A program made the position numbers and the translations under genes. From the NCBI GenBank assembly GCA_021292165.1, contig CM037876.1:316972776-317036775 (forward strand): DNA of 64,000 nucleotides, given 5' to 3'. Source of the DNA: Shinisaurus crocodilurus (Eukaryota; Chordata; Lepidosauria; Squamata; Shinisauridae). The notes beneath the pieces were generated by a model. That model had not been told where the DNA came from. It worked only from the letters and a program-made list of their open reading frames with translations, and did not search any database. Each line of letters starts with the position of its first letter. Position 1 is the first letter of the stretch. Positions 1-10,466 of the stretch are shown here, piece by piece.

Positions 1-580
1 TCAAGTCCAAGTCCGAGTCCTTGGTCCAAAATGGTGACTCACGAGTCACGAGTCACTCCCAAAGCTGACTCCACAAGTCCCTATTAAAATCAATGGGGTT
101 TTTTCCCAACAAAATAAGGCTATTTCAGATGTGTGGCTTAAATAAATTCTAGGCATAAGTGTGCCTTTTTATTTCAAAACTCTGCCACTGATTTTGGCAA
201 GAACAGACCAGGCAGACAAACCCAAAATAACCAGGCAGGCAGAGGAGGCAGGGAACCCCAAAGCAGGCAGGCAGAGGCCTTTGTCTTGGACAATTCAAAC
301 TGTGGAACTGGTTAAGAAGAGACCAGGCAGGCAGAGGAGGCTGGGAACCCCAAACAGGCAGGCAGAGGCAGCCAAACCCAACATGTCTGAAAGGTTGCAT
401 TTTAGGAAAATGATTTTAAAGAATAAACTTGCTGTACTTCCTAAAACCTATCCATGTTGCATTTGAGGAACACGATTTTGGAACATGAGTCCTTGGTCTC
501 GAGTCCCATTAAAAATATTGGGGGGGGGGGACTCAGTCCGACTCACGAGTCGAGTCCTGGAGTCTGAGTCCCCATCCCTG
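1..580. mobile_element. GAGTC-rich hAT nonautonomous element, left end outside the window
   Basis: The right terminus is CATCCCTG at 573-580, preceded by many GAGTC/GACTC motifs, as in the complete copies at 46771 and 57120. The interior has a G/A-rich GGCAGGCAGAGG-type tandem array (about 200-370). Compared with the 46771 copy, the transposase-derived part is deleted: the shared sequence jumps near 473-485 straight to the subterminal GAGTC zone. The left end lies just before the window, so its duplication cannot be tested. Reading frames in both directions here are by-products of the array. Confidence 0.8.
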
Positions 581-1060
581 GTAGCAGAGTAGTGTTTCCA
601 GAGAGAGACCCGCCTGGGAGCCCGTAGCTCTTCTTCAAATCTCTAAGGACAAATTAACCCTTACTTTGCACCTCTGTTTGGTGTGATCCCCCTGCCTTCA
701 CCATTCCAACAAAAAAAAAAACCCACTCACTGAAATCCCCCCTCCCATGCCATGACCGTGTCCACCTTTGCAAATGAGCACCCCAAACTGTGAGTTGAGG
801 GGAGCAGTGCTGAAGGGAAAGAGGCACAATGGCTTTATACAATATTAAGAAGTGCCACAAGATTAGGGTGAGTTTGGAGAAAGACCATATTTTTAAGGGG
901 ATTGAGAGTGCTTTCAGAGAAAGTTCATTTTCCATGGAAGATACACACGTTTCTTCTGTCCCACTGTGTCCTCTGGCCGAACCTGTTTGTCCGAGGCTAA
1001 CATGGGCTGAGTGTAGACACCATGATAAGCAGCTTCAACTTTGAAAATACTTTCTCTAGT
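581..1060. other. No recognised feature
   Basis: Apparently single-copy sequence with short A and C runs. I see no repeat family, RNA gene or convincing coding frame. Confidence 0.5.
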
Positions 1061-1628
1061 AGGGATGCTGGAGAAATCTGAGCGGGATTAAAATGAGTTC
1101 ACATTTCTATGAATTCAACCCATGGATTCCGCAGTGGGCCGGCCTCGTTGGGTCACATGTAGTCTGCAGACTTTCAGACCAGGTTTTGTTTTGTTTTTAC
1201 TTTCCTGAAATTGACACAGGTTTGTTAGAAATTATGAAAGTTTACACTGATACATACGGCACAGAAGCATGTATACCTTACTATTTTAAAAATATATCCA
1301 AATATATTAAACATGATTTTTCTTAAAGCATGTTTATTATATCTCCGATCTCTCTTAAGCCTCCATGTAGCACTCTTTTCTGTGTGCTTTGCTTCTGGGA
1401 ACTGACCGGAAAGGGGGGAAATACATGAAATGGTATGTACTAATGAAAATTACATAAATTACAGTGAAACATAGCGCGCATTTGTTTTGTGGATTTCTAA
1501 GCATCTCAGATTTTTTTTTCCTGAGATGCATAAAAAAAATCCACAAAACAAATTCGGAGGGACAAATGATGCCGGACAATCAACGAAACACACAGGGAGT
1601 GGATTCTACAAAATCCAGACATCCCTAG
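1061..1628. mobile_element. AGGGATG-ended nonautonomous DNA transposon
   Basis: It begins AGGGATGCTGG and ends ACATCCCTAG, giving short inverted termini. The right-hand subterminal part resembles, in reverse, the elements at 22621 and 20236. An internal inverted repeat (arms about 1481-1509 and 1521-1552) can form a strong stem. No clear target-site duplication was found, so the exact ends are uncertain. Confidence 0.5.
1481..1552. repeat. Inverted repeat (stem-loop) inside the element
   Basis: The left arm contains TTTTGTGGATTT and GCATCTCAG. The right arm contains CTGAGATGC and AAATCCACAAAA. The two arms are separated by a T-rich loop. Confidence 0.7.
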
Positions 1629-1911
1629 ATCACAGCTCCTATTATTTTTGTTGGGACTTGAATAAGATGCTAGGAGAGGATATATTGTTGAATATTATCC
1701 TTCCTATCTCACGTTAGTGAGATCAGCAGAGTGGAGTCCCTTTCCAGCTTAAAAGAAGCTTAGATTTGGCTAGTGTTAGCCAGTTAGCATTTGGTGATCC
1801 AGGATGCTTTAAGGCAGAATGGATTTCCCTGGTTTTGCCCCCTTTTCTCTCCCGCAAAACAATAATCAGAGACAATCTTGTAAAAGTCAAATATAACATT
1901 TACTCACTCAT
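1629..1911. other. No recognised feature
   Basis: AT-rich sequence between a DNA transposon and a CR1 fragment, with no recognisable feature. Confidence 0.4.
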
Positions 1912-2332
1912 ACTGGAAACAAGGCCCTACGAGGAGAGACTGAAAGAACTGGGCATGTTTAGCCTTCAGAAGAGGAGACTGAGGGGAGATATGATCGCAC
2001 TCTTCCAGGACTTGAAGGGATGTCACACAGAGGAGGGCAAAGATCTCTTCTCAATCATCCCAGTTTGCAGGACACGGAATAATGGGCTCAAGTTACAGGA
2101 ACCTAGATTCCACCTAAACATCAAGAAAAATTTCCTGACTGTCAGAGCAATAAGACAATGGAACCAACTACCTAGGGAGGTGGTGGGCTCTCCCACTCTG
2201 GAGGCATTCAAGGTGCAGCTGGACGGCCATCTGTCAGGGATGCTTTGACCTGGATTCCTGCATTGAGCAGGGGGTTGGACTCAATGGCCTTGTAAGCCCC
2301 TTCCAACTCTACTTTTCTATGATTCTATGATA
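1912..2332 (+). mobile_element. CR1 LINE, 5'-truncated 3' end
   Basis: Encodes the C-terminal end of the CR1 ORF2 polyprotein. The reading frame stays open from about 1915 to 2248 with motifs [29 protein letters not shown] and IRQWNQLPREV. The stop is followed by the short CR1 3' UTR and an ATTCTATG-type terminal repeat. The catalytic core is absent, as usual for 5'-truncated CR1 copies. The long intact frame suggests a fairly young insertion. Confidence 0.93.
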
Positions 2333-3504
2333 TCTTGCAGTTTTGTTCAGGCAGACTTAAAAGCGTTTCTTACCGTTGATAAAGGTTCATTTGGTATCAC
2401 TTGAGGTCTGAATGTATGGAGTTCAGACCAGCAACTCTTGTTACATGGTGTTGTTACAGCAAGCAAGCAACTCGCTGTTGTGCAAGCAGGAAGAGAAGAT
2501 CATAGAGCTACACCCACATCCTGCTTAGGCATAAAAGTAAACCAACGCCACTGAGTCTCTTCTAGGAAATCCACCTGAGAAGAGACCAGTGGCCTTAACC
2601 CTTTCATGCACCTAACTGCATGAAATATGAGTCATTGGTTTTGACTGCACTTTAAATATCCCACAATTTTACTCCTGGTGTGCAATACATGAAGGGGTAA
2701 CTTGGATCCCTATTTCTGATTCCGGAGCCAGAGCAAATCCTTGCTGTCCATTCCCGTGATGGGGTGGGGCAGTGGAACTTCTACCTGAAGGCTCCTGGCA
2801 GCCACTAAGCCTTTCTGTCCTTCTGAGAGCTTCCCATTATGTTCCTCTTGAAAGAGGATCCTGCCACAGCAAAGATCCTGCATCAGCAAATGGTACCTGG
2901 TACCAAATAAAGCAAGCAAACTTCTAAGCTAGCATCGTTGCAGCTCCGCTAAGCATTAAAATGCATCCGTGGAGATGCACGAGAATTCTGGATGCCCACT
3001 GCTTAAAGGAGGAGGAGGAGGATTCCCAGCGTCAGCGCTATACCTCATTATATCACCATCACAGCAATAAATAACATTTTCCTGACCGGAGCTTTTCAGT
3101 TTTCTTTGAAGTTTGTAAAAAGCTTACCCACTGTATGTTTTTCTCTCTCCCAGATTTATCCTGCTTGCTTAATAGAGGAGGGCTGAAAAGGTGGGGGATG
3201 GTTTGGGGTTACCCAGGCTTTTATTATTACTAAGATATGTTGCCCTACTGAAAGCCAAGTCCCATACAGGAGTCATTGTCTGGTGGAGGTTTACAGCAGC
3301 GAAGGGCACCATCATTCCAGAAAGGATGCAGATACCGGTAGGAAGTTAGACTGAAGACATTAAGGCCTAGTTCTCCTCAGAGGTGGTGAACTTGTATCTG
3401 AGCTGGCCAGCTACAGGCTGCAGGTGGGTCCCACATGATGGGATGCTTCCCAGTAGGGAGAATAATCATTCCTACACATACGGCAGAATGGAAAACAAGT
3501 CATG
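2333..3504. other. No recognised feature
   Basis: Mostly single-copy looking sequence with no convincing gene, structural RNA or repeat family. Confidence 0.45.
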
Positions 3505-4640
3505 AGAACTTAAGATGAGCAGACCACGGGTCAGTCTAGTCCAACCCTCCATTCACACAGAGGCCAACCAGCTGTGTGCAGGAAATCCACAAGCAGGACA
3601 TGGGTGCAACAGCACCCTCCTGCCCATGTTCCCCAGCAACTGGTGCACATAGGCACACTGCCTCTGATCCTGGAGCTGGCATATAGACATCAGGACTAGT
3701 AGCCACTGATAGCCTTCTCCTCCATGAATCTGTCCAATCCCCTTTTAAAGCCCTCCCAATTGGTGGCCATCACTGCATCTTGTGGAAGTGAATTCCATAG
3801 TTTAACGCTGCGCTGTGTGAAAACTTTCATTTGACTAGTATCCCCCTCTAATCTGCTTTATGGGATGACTCCAGGTTCTATTAATATGAGAGAAGGAGAA
3901 AAATGTCTCCACTTTCTCCACACACCATGCATAATTCAACACACATCTAGCATGTCTCCCCTCTACTCACCTTTTTTCCAAGCTTAACAGTCCCAAATGT
4001 TGTAACTTTTCCTCCTAGGGGAGTTGCTCTAGGCCCTTGATCATTTTAGTTGCCTTTTTCTGCACTTTTTCCAACTCTATTGGGTGCCCTCTTTTTAGGT
4101 GCAGTGACCAAAACTGTGTACACAGTATTTCAAGTGTGGCCCCAACTATAGATTTGTATAAGGGGAGTATGATAGTTTTATTTTCGATGCCTTTCCTAAT
4201 TATGCCAGACATGGAGTTTGCCTTTTTTTTTCACAACAACCACACACTCGGTTGACATTTTCATTGAGCTACTCACAAAAACCTTAAGACCTCTTTCTTG
4301 GTCAGTCCCTGCCAGCACAAATCCCATCAGCGTATATGTGAAACTGGGAGTCTTTGCATCACTTTACCCTTCCTTACATCGAACTGCATTTGCCATTTTG
4401 AGGTCCATAATTCTCCCAGTTTGAAGAGATCCTTCTGGAGCTCTCTTCACATTCCCTTTTTGTCTTAACCACCTTAAATAATTTGGAGTCATGAGCAAAC
4501 TTGGTCACCTCACTGCTCACTCCTAATTCCAGGCCATTTATGAACAAGATAAAAAGTATTGGTCCCAGTACAGATCCCTGTGGGACCCAGCTGTTGAGAC
4601 CCCTCCTATATGGAAATGCTGAAGAAACTGGGTATATAAG
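3505..4640 (-). mobile_element. L3-like CR1 LINE remnant
   Basis: Read on the minus strand this is an old CR1/L3-type ORF2. Recognisable pieces are a reverse transcriptase motif-5 region (WVPQGSVLGPILFILFINGL followed by KFAHDSKLF, about 4440-4600) and the distal LEKVQKKATKMIKGLEQLP part (about 4015-4080). The catalytic FADD is degraded to FAHD. The low-coordinate end is the 3' UTR typical of the family, beginning near 3505. Frameshifts and stops make it inactive. Confidence 0.88.
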
Positions 4641-5822
4641 CTGAATGTGTGTGTGTGCTCTAGGTGTTCCACCTATTTTGTGGAATGGCTCAAGTGCCTT
4701 TAACGACAGCACTACAGGCAGAAAGTCAGCAGGGGATTCTCCACAGCATCTGCACGCTGAGGAAAACTGCACCTATGGAACTTCTGCCTGTCATGCAGCT
4801 CTTCACAGCACAGAGTCCTGGCCAGAGAAAAGTTCTTCCAGTCGTTCCAAGCCGTGGCGATCCCAACTGGCCAAGATGCAATCTCATTTCCAAATGTGTA
4901 TTTGCGCATCTGTTTTTTCTTCCTACTTTTAAGACTTTCTGCACTGAATTTGGTTTTATTGCTCACATCCCAGGGCTCCGCATTATCAAGGTTATCCCGA
5001 ATTTTAATCTTCCAAGCCCATATTCCATTAGCTCCTCTGGTGCTCTGCATAAACCCAATTAGAAAAGGCTATTTTTCCCCCCCAGTCATCATCACATCTG
5101 CAAGAAAAATATTGTCCTTCTAATTGGCAGACATTCTGTTAAACTCCCCCCCCACCGCCGCCGCCGCCTCTCTTGCAAACTACTTTTGCATTAAACATGT
5201 TCCAGGTCATAAAAGGACAAGGGATTTTTTATTCAGAGTGAGGCGCATTCCCCTCTCGGCCATGTTGCTGCTACACTCTCCCGGTCCGCCTTTGCCTGTG
5301 CTGCTGCCTGGCTGAAAACTTTTGACCGGCTAAGGGGGAAGAAGATCAAGATGCTATGGCCAGCTTTCTTTATCGGAAATGAGAGCACGGACAGCATTTC
5401 GAGGCAAGGTGCTGCTTGCTTTTGTTCTTTCATGCTTTACACTCCTTCTCCCCCCACACACAGCTTTGAAAGTGTCAGCACAGCAAATGGTTTGTAAGAT
5501 CTGGTGTGCAGAGCATCGCAAGAAAGGCTGACTTCCCCAGGCAAAGGTGTTCAATTAGGACGAGATGTCAGGGCCGCCTGGGCGCTCGAAGCGAAGAAGA
5601 TCAAAATCCCGCACGAATGAAACACAGATTCGGTGCCAAGGAAATCATATGCTATATAAATTAGAGGCACAATCTTTCCCTGCATGAGAGTTCGGCAGCT
5701 ATTCATGGAGTGATCCACACAGGGGTCTCTCGGTGTCCTGTTCTTCCTCTCTGCCTGCACTCTGCACATGCCCAAGCAGTGCACCAAGGCGATCCCAGAA
5801 TGAAAATTCAGTACATCCCCAT
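4641..5822. other. Single-copy sequence, no gene recognised
   Basis: Contains a short (GT)n at 4647-4659 and a CCG-rich run at 5150-5168. The stretch 5090-5260 is free of known repeats and has an enhancer-like look (see the conserved-element finding), but that is only an impression. Confidence 0.35.
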
Positions 5823-6150
5823 TAGTGGTGGGTGATCCACCCCACCCCAGCCCCCCGACTCGCTGGACACTCGGCAAGAGCTGCCGCTGCACCCACCAAG
5901 CCGAGCCAAACGCGAACGGCAGCCGAGCCGCTCATCGGACTTCCGGGTTCCCAGCGGATCACTTTTTACGTAGAAAATGGCATAAGATATGTTAAAAGCA
6001 GCTGCAATTTGCGTAACTTGCACAAATCATGGCCGTTTTAAAGGTATCCTATGCCATTTTCTACATAAAAAGGGCTCCGCTCCTGGGAACCTGGAAGTCG
6101 CTTCCCTGGCTCAGCTCGGGGAAAACATGAGATGAGCCGGGGAAGCGGGT
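5823..6150. mobile_element. Foldback-type MITE with TTTTTACGTA palindrome
   Basis: The central part (about 5937-6102) is a large inverted repeat. The arms read CTTCCGGGTTCCCAGCG and ...ATTTTCTACATAAAAAG, pairing with the reverse complement toward CTGGGAACCTGGAAG. The flanks on both sides are GC-rich with CCGAGCC/GGCTCGG-like words. It shares sequence with the palindrome at 46066. No target duplication was established. Confidence 0.55.
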
Positions 6151-6167
6151 AGGTAGGTGGGACAGAG

Positions 6168-6808
6168 TTATAGAATCATAGAATCATAGAAAAGTAGAGT
6201 TGGAAGGGGCCTACAAGGCCATCGAGTCCAACCCCCTGCTCAATGCAGGAATCTAGGTCAAAGCATCTCTGACAGATGTCTGTCCAGCTGCACCTTGAAT
6301 GCCTTCAGAGTGGGAGAGCCCACCACCTCCCTAGGTAGTTGATTCCATTGTCTTATTGCTCTGACAGTCAGGAAATTTTTCCTGATGTTTAGGTGGAATC
6401 TAGGTTCCTGTAACTTGAGCCCATTATTCTGTGTCCTGCAAACTGGGATGACCGAGAAGAGATCTTTGCCCTCCTCTGTGTGACATCCCTTCAAATACTG
6501 GAAGAGTGCGATCATATCTCCCCTCCAGTCTCCTCTTCTGAAGGCTAAACATGCCCAGTTCTTTCAGTCTCTCTTCATAGGGCCTTGTTTCCAGTCCCTT
6601 TATCATCCTTGTTGCCCGCCTCTGAACCCTCTCCAGTTTGTCTATGTCCTTCTTAAAATGAGGTGACCAGAACTGGACGCAGTACTCAAGATGAGGCCTA
6701 ACCAGTGCCGAGTAAAGGGGAATTATCACTTCACGCGATTTGGAAGCTATACTTCTATTAATACAGCCCAAAATTGCATTTGCCTTCTTTGCAGCCACAT
6801 CCCTAAGT
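6168..6808 (-). mobile_element. CR1 LINE, 5'-truncated 3' end
   Basis: A minus-strand CR1 fragment that starts at its 3' terminal CATAGAAT repeat (6168-6190). The ORF2 C-terminal region is readable in two frames: [20 protein letters not shown] near the 5' break, [20 protein letters not shown], and the shared REVVGSPTLKAFKVQLD end. A single frameshift near 6510 splits the frame. Confidence 0.93.
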
Positions 6809-7645
6809 CAATGTTCCAATGCTGGAGAAAATGGATACCTGTTGTGTTGGGTCACTATACATAGACCTTTGCCGCGATATAAATTCCCAGACCTGTTCCC
6901 CAAAAGAGACCGGTACATTCCAGTCTGGCCCTTATGACCCCTCAGCTGCTGAGTGAGGCTCCTTCCCCTGCTGGGTATGCCCTGCCGCGTGCTTCCTCTT
7001 TAACTTTGCACAGATTGTGGCAAGTGAACCCCCTTGAGAGAAATGGCACTCAGCTGGCATCAGTCCAAGTACAGATGCTCAGCTGATTTTGTGGATCTCG
7101 CAACCTACATCAGCAAAATCCGGATGACTGGACTGGAGTGAGCTTTCCGTATCTGCCTAGGCCAAGTTTCAGAATTCACTCCCACCAGGGCATAACAGCA
7201 AGCAGCTGAGGGACAGGATCAGACCTCCAGTTGGCAAAGCTGACCATCATTTTGAGGTGATCACTTCAACACCAATGGGCAGGATAAGTGTGAATCCGAC
7301 AGCAAGCGTTCCAACTACTAAGTGACACGGTCAACTCTCTCCCTCAGGTGCTTTCAAACTCAGTCTGCACCTTTGCTAAAGGGGTGGCTGCAATTCCTCC
7401 CCCTTTTCTTTAGTCTGCCTTTGAAAGATCCTCCTGTGAACCACAGACGGGACTGGAGATACAAATATCCCTTGCTCCAAATGACTACATTCCAAAGGGT
7501 TTTGTTTTTTTACTCCTTAGTTCCTTGAGGAAAGCCGCAAAACATGGATCCTACCTAACATGGCGTACCTATAATTCAGTTAGGTGCCTGCATGTCCTGC
7601 CTTTTGGGGCCTCTTCCCCATTTCTGTTCTTAAGCATTCAGCTAA
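6809..7645. other. No recognised feature
   Basis: Single-copy looking sequence. No repeat, RNA or coding signal is recognised. Confidence 0.4.
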
Positions 7646-7785
7646 GGCAAGACTGGGCAACTTGTGGCCCTCAGGTGTTTTTGGACTTCAACTCCCATCA
7701 GTCCCTGCCAGCACAGCCAAAATGGTGAGGGGTGGACGGAGTTGCAGTTGACATCTGAAGGACTGCAAATGGCCCGTCGCTGACC
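7646..7785. mobile_element. Diverged hairpin MITE
   Basis: Has the layout of the GGGCAACTTGTGGCCCTC-type squamate MITE: an ACTTCAACTCCCATCA arm and a degraded complementary arm. It is related to the copy at 41603. Confidence 0.55.
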
Positions 7786-7837
7786 TAAGCGATAAACTAC
7801 TTGTTCCACACACATGTACGTGTAGCTTTCCCTAGAC

Positions 7838-7972
7838 CAGTGTTCTCCAACCTTGGGTCCCCAGATGTTTTTGGCCTACGACTCCCAGCATGCCCCAGCC
7901 AGCGTAGCTGGCTGGGGCATGCTGGGAGTTGTAGGCCAAAAACCTCTGGGGACTCAGGGTTGGAGAACACTG
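7838..7972. mobile_element. 135-bp hairpin hAT-like MITE (copy 1)
   Basis: A nearly perfect palindrome from CAGTGTTCTCCAAC to GTTGGAGAACACTG with a 3-nt centre. The flanking 8-mers CCCTAGAC and GTCTAGAC match at 6 of 8 positions. Both arms contain CTACAACTCCCAGCATGC. Open frames run through it on both strands only because it is a palindrome. Confidence 0.85.
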
Positions 7973-9180
7973 GTCTAGACTTTTCTTTTAGACCTCAGGA
8001 ATCTGCAATTGAAGGCGGAGGGTGGGTCCAGCGGGGGGGGGGTGATTAACTCATTCCCCTCTGGTGCTTTTCTGGCCTGCCAAGCTGCTCTTACTGCTGA
8101 ATCATAACAGTAAACAGTTCCTCTATCTTCACCATGGGCAGGTTTGCACGTCACTTTACCCACAGAGGTTCCAGAAAGAGGCCCCGGGGCCTGGCTTTTT
8201 AAAGTGTAAAGGTATAAAGTGGCCCCAGGCCCCGGCTGTGCCTGGACACGGGGGGGGGGGCGGTCCAGAGGCACCGCCTCTTCCTTCGTCCTCCCTCAGT
8301 CCTCCTGTCTGGAATCCGAGGGGACACCGCATGGCAGCACCGGCGTTCCTCTCCATGGCTGGGTGAAAGGACAGGGGCAGCTATGCGGAGAAGGGGTCGA
8401 GGAGCCGCCCACGCCGGCGCCGCCACCAGAGCCGACGAAAAGTAAGGTAAGTCAAGTCAGGGCAGTGGAGGGGGCGGGGGATGGCAAAGCGAGGCGGGAA
8501 GCTGCCATCATGTGCCTCCTTCCCACCTGGGAAGGGGGCACGCAGCAGACACCGGGGACTCCCCGCATGCTGCTGCCGATGCAGGGCGGCAGCAGCAGCA
8601 GTGCGCGGGGAAGCCGACGACAGCCGGCAAAGTGCCGCTTGAGCGCTTGGCTGTCTGTCATCGGTCAGAGCCCCGTGGCCAGAGCGGTAGCCATTGTTTG
8701 CTGCTCTGGCCAAGGGGCTCTATGCCCCTTTTGGTGTGCAGTAGGATTTGTGTGTCGTCCGGGTTCGGATGACACGCCAAGCCCCTCAGTAGGTTTAGCA
8801 AGCCCTACTGCAAGCCATGGTCTATTAGGGTGGCTAAGGGGCCTCTCCCTAACCGCCCTAACTCAACCTTCCTGGATTCTGATGACACTTTAAACCTCTG
8901 TAGGTTTACTCATGTGGTAAACCTATTGAGGTTCGATGTGTCCCGCAAACCCCCCGTCTATATCTTTCCCCCCATCGGTGAGAAGGCAACTTCTGTACCA
9001 CAGGGCCAAGAGCTCAGCAGCCGTGCCTACCCTTCTTCCACTTGGACTGGCCACATGCTGGGTCTGCTTTACTTGTTGCTTCTTTAAAGGCAGAGGAAAG
9101 AATTATGGGGCTCCATGCAACGTAGAGCTTGAGCTTGAGAACTAGGCTTAGTCTTGGGCGGGGAGGCAAATAATTAATTG
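7973..9180. other. GC-rich block without an assigned gene
   Basis: About 8040-8720 is strongly GC-rich, with G runs and long uninterrupted frames on both strands, which is expected from composition alone. It contains a GTAAGT-like donor near 8447. I see no conserved protein motif. It may be a CpG island, or part of an unidentified GC-rich transposon like those at 29607 and 35935. Confidence 0.3.
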
Positions 9181-9502
9181 CACGGACGGCCTTCTCCTTA
9201 TCCCATCAGCCAGAGCAGCCAGAGCAGCCAGGCTGGTGGGGACTAGGAAGAGGGCCTTCTCTGTGGCGGCCCCCACATTATGGAACTCCCTCCCTAGTGA
9301 CCTTCGCCATGCCCCCTCCGTGATGAGCTTCCGCCGTGCATTAAAAACATGGCTGTTCAGGCGGGAATATGGGGTGGGTTAGGTTTTTAATGAGAATTTT
9401 TTGTATTGTTTTAATTATTATATTTTATTGTGTTGTTTTGCTGTATTTTAATTGTACATCGCCCAGGGTGGCCGGGTGGCCGGCCAGATGGGCGATTGAT
9501 AA

Positions 9503-9571
<69 letters not shown>
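9181..9571 (+). mobile_element. L2-like LINE 3' end with (AAT)n tail
   Basis: The frame 9209-9382 encodes the C-terminus typical of L2/CR1-superclade ORF2 proteins: AFSVAAPTLWNSLPSDLRHA, then MSFRRALKTWLF, then a stop. The 3' UTR carries the ATCGCCCAGGGTGGCC...GGCCAGATGGGCGATT block, followed by an (AAT)n tail at 9503-9571. Truncated relatives lie at 50437 and 52255. It is 5'-truncated and inactive. Confidence 0.85.
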
Positions 9572-9574
<3 letters not shown>

Positions 9575-10309
9575 TACAGTTGAGTGAGCCCCAAGCCAGC
9601 CATGCTAGAGCTGTCTGTTAGCTAGAGCTCTATTTTGAATACTCAATGGACCTCATAAAGATCTCTGTTTTGCTCTGTATTTACTAGTGCACAGAGCCAA
9701 AAATCACCCCCCCAAAAAAAATCTTTGCCACCCTGCTCACAGGATGCAAGGTTAGGGGGAAGTGCAGTCATTTTGGGGGTGGGACAACCTGGAGGGGTGA
9801 AGTGTGTGAGGTGAACATACTAGCAGTGGCAATCATGACCCCAGTGGATGGTGGGGGCCTTCTTTTTTTTCTATACAAGGCTCTGTGGTGAGGGCAGCAA
9901 GAATTACCCTCATTCTGATTGTTGGTTGGCAAGGCTATGGGATGAAGCCAGATCAGAGTGAAGGCAATGCTTCATGCCACCACTCTTCTTGAGCCTTGTG
10001 GAGAAAAAATGGCACCTGTCAGCAATGCGGAGCATGGTCACGGCTACGGCGTGGGCTGTGGAAACTTAGCAGAGGAAACCTTTCCCTCCCCGGCAAAGCC
10101 CCCAGTTCTGAATGAAAATGTTCTGTCAGCTCATCTCTAATATTACCAAATGGTCACCATTATTTGCTGTAGAATAATCCCAGCTGGGCACCAATACAAG
10201 AGCCTGAAGAAGCCCTCTTTTACCCCAATTATCTTTCCTTCAGGGAAGAGAAAATAAATGACTAAATAATGCAGTCAGATAGACAGAACAAGGTACTGGT
10301 TTCTTCATT
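9572..10309. other. Intergenic sequence downstream of the minus-strand gene
   Basis: No repeat or coding signal is recognised. Probably the 3' flank of the gene at 10467-13196. Confidence 0.4.
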
Positions 10310-10315
10310 TTTATT
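10310..10315 (-). terminator. Candidate poly(A) signal for the 909-aa gene
   Basis: AATAAA on the minus strand, 152 nt beyond the stop codon at 10467. The spacing is plausible for a short 3' UTR. A hexamer alone is weak evidence in AT-rich DNA. Confidence 0.35.
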
Positions 10316-10466
10316 TTGTTCTTCCTTCCATGTTCCTGGGAGCATTACTTCTGATCTTCAAGGCACTGTTCTTCGCCTCCACGTTCTTCCTCCCTAGCAT
10401 GTGTGCCTCTCCGATGTCCTCCAGTCCATTTCTTCACGGTGCCAGCAAAATCTGTCCATCCAGTGT

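Noticed and set aside
161..466. Lys/Arg/Gln-rich frame repeated at 46996 and 57354
   Set aside because: Translation of the GGCAGGCAGAGG array in the GAGTC-hAT element. The frame differs at the ends and contains no transposase motif.
8219..8893. 224-codon plus-strand frame
   Set aside because: GC-rich composition, overlapping open frames on the other strand, and no conserved motif or splice support.
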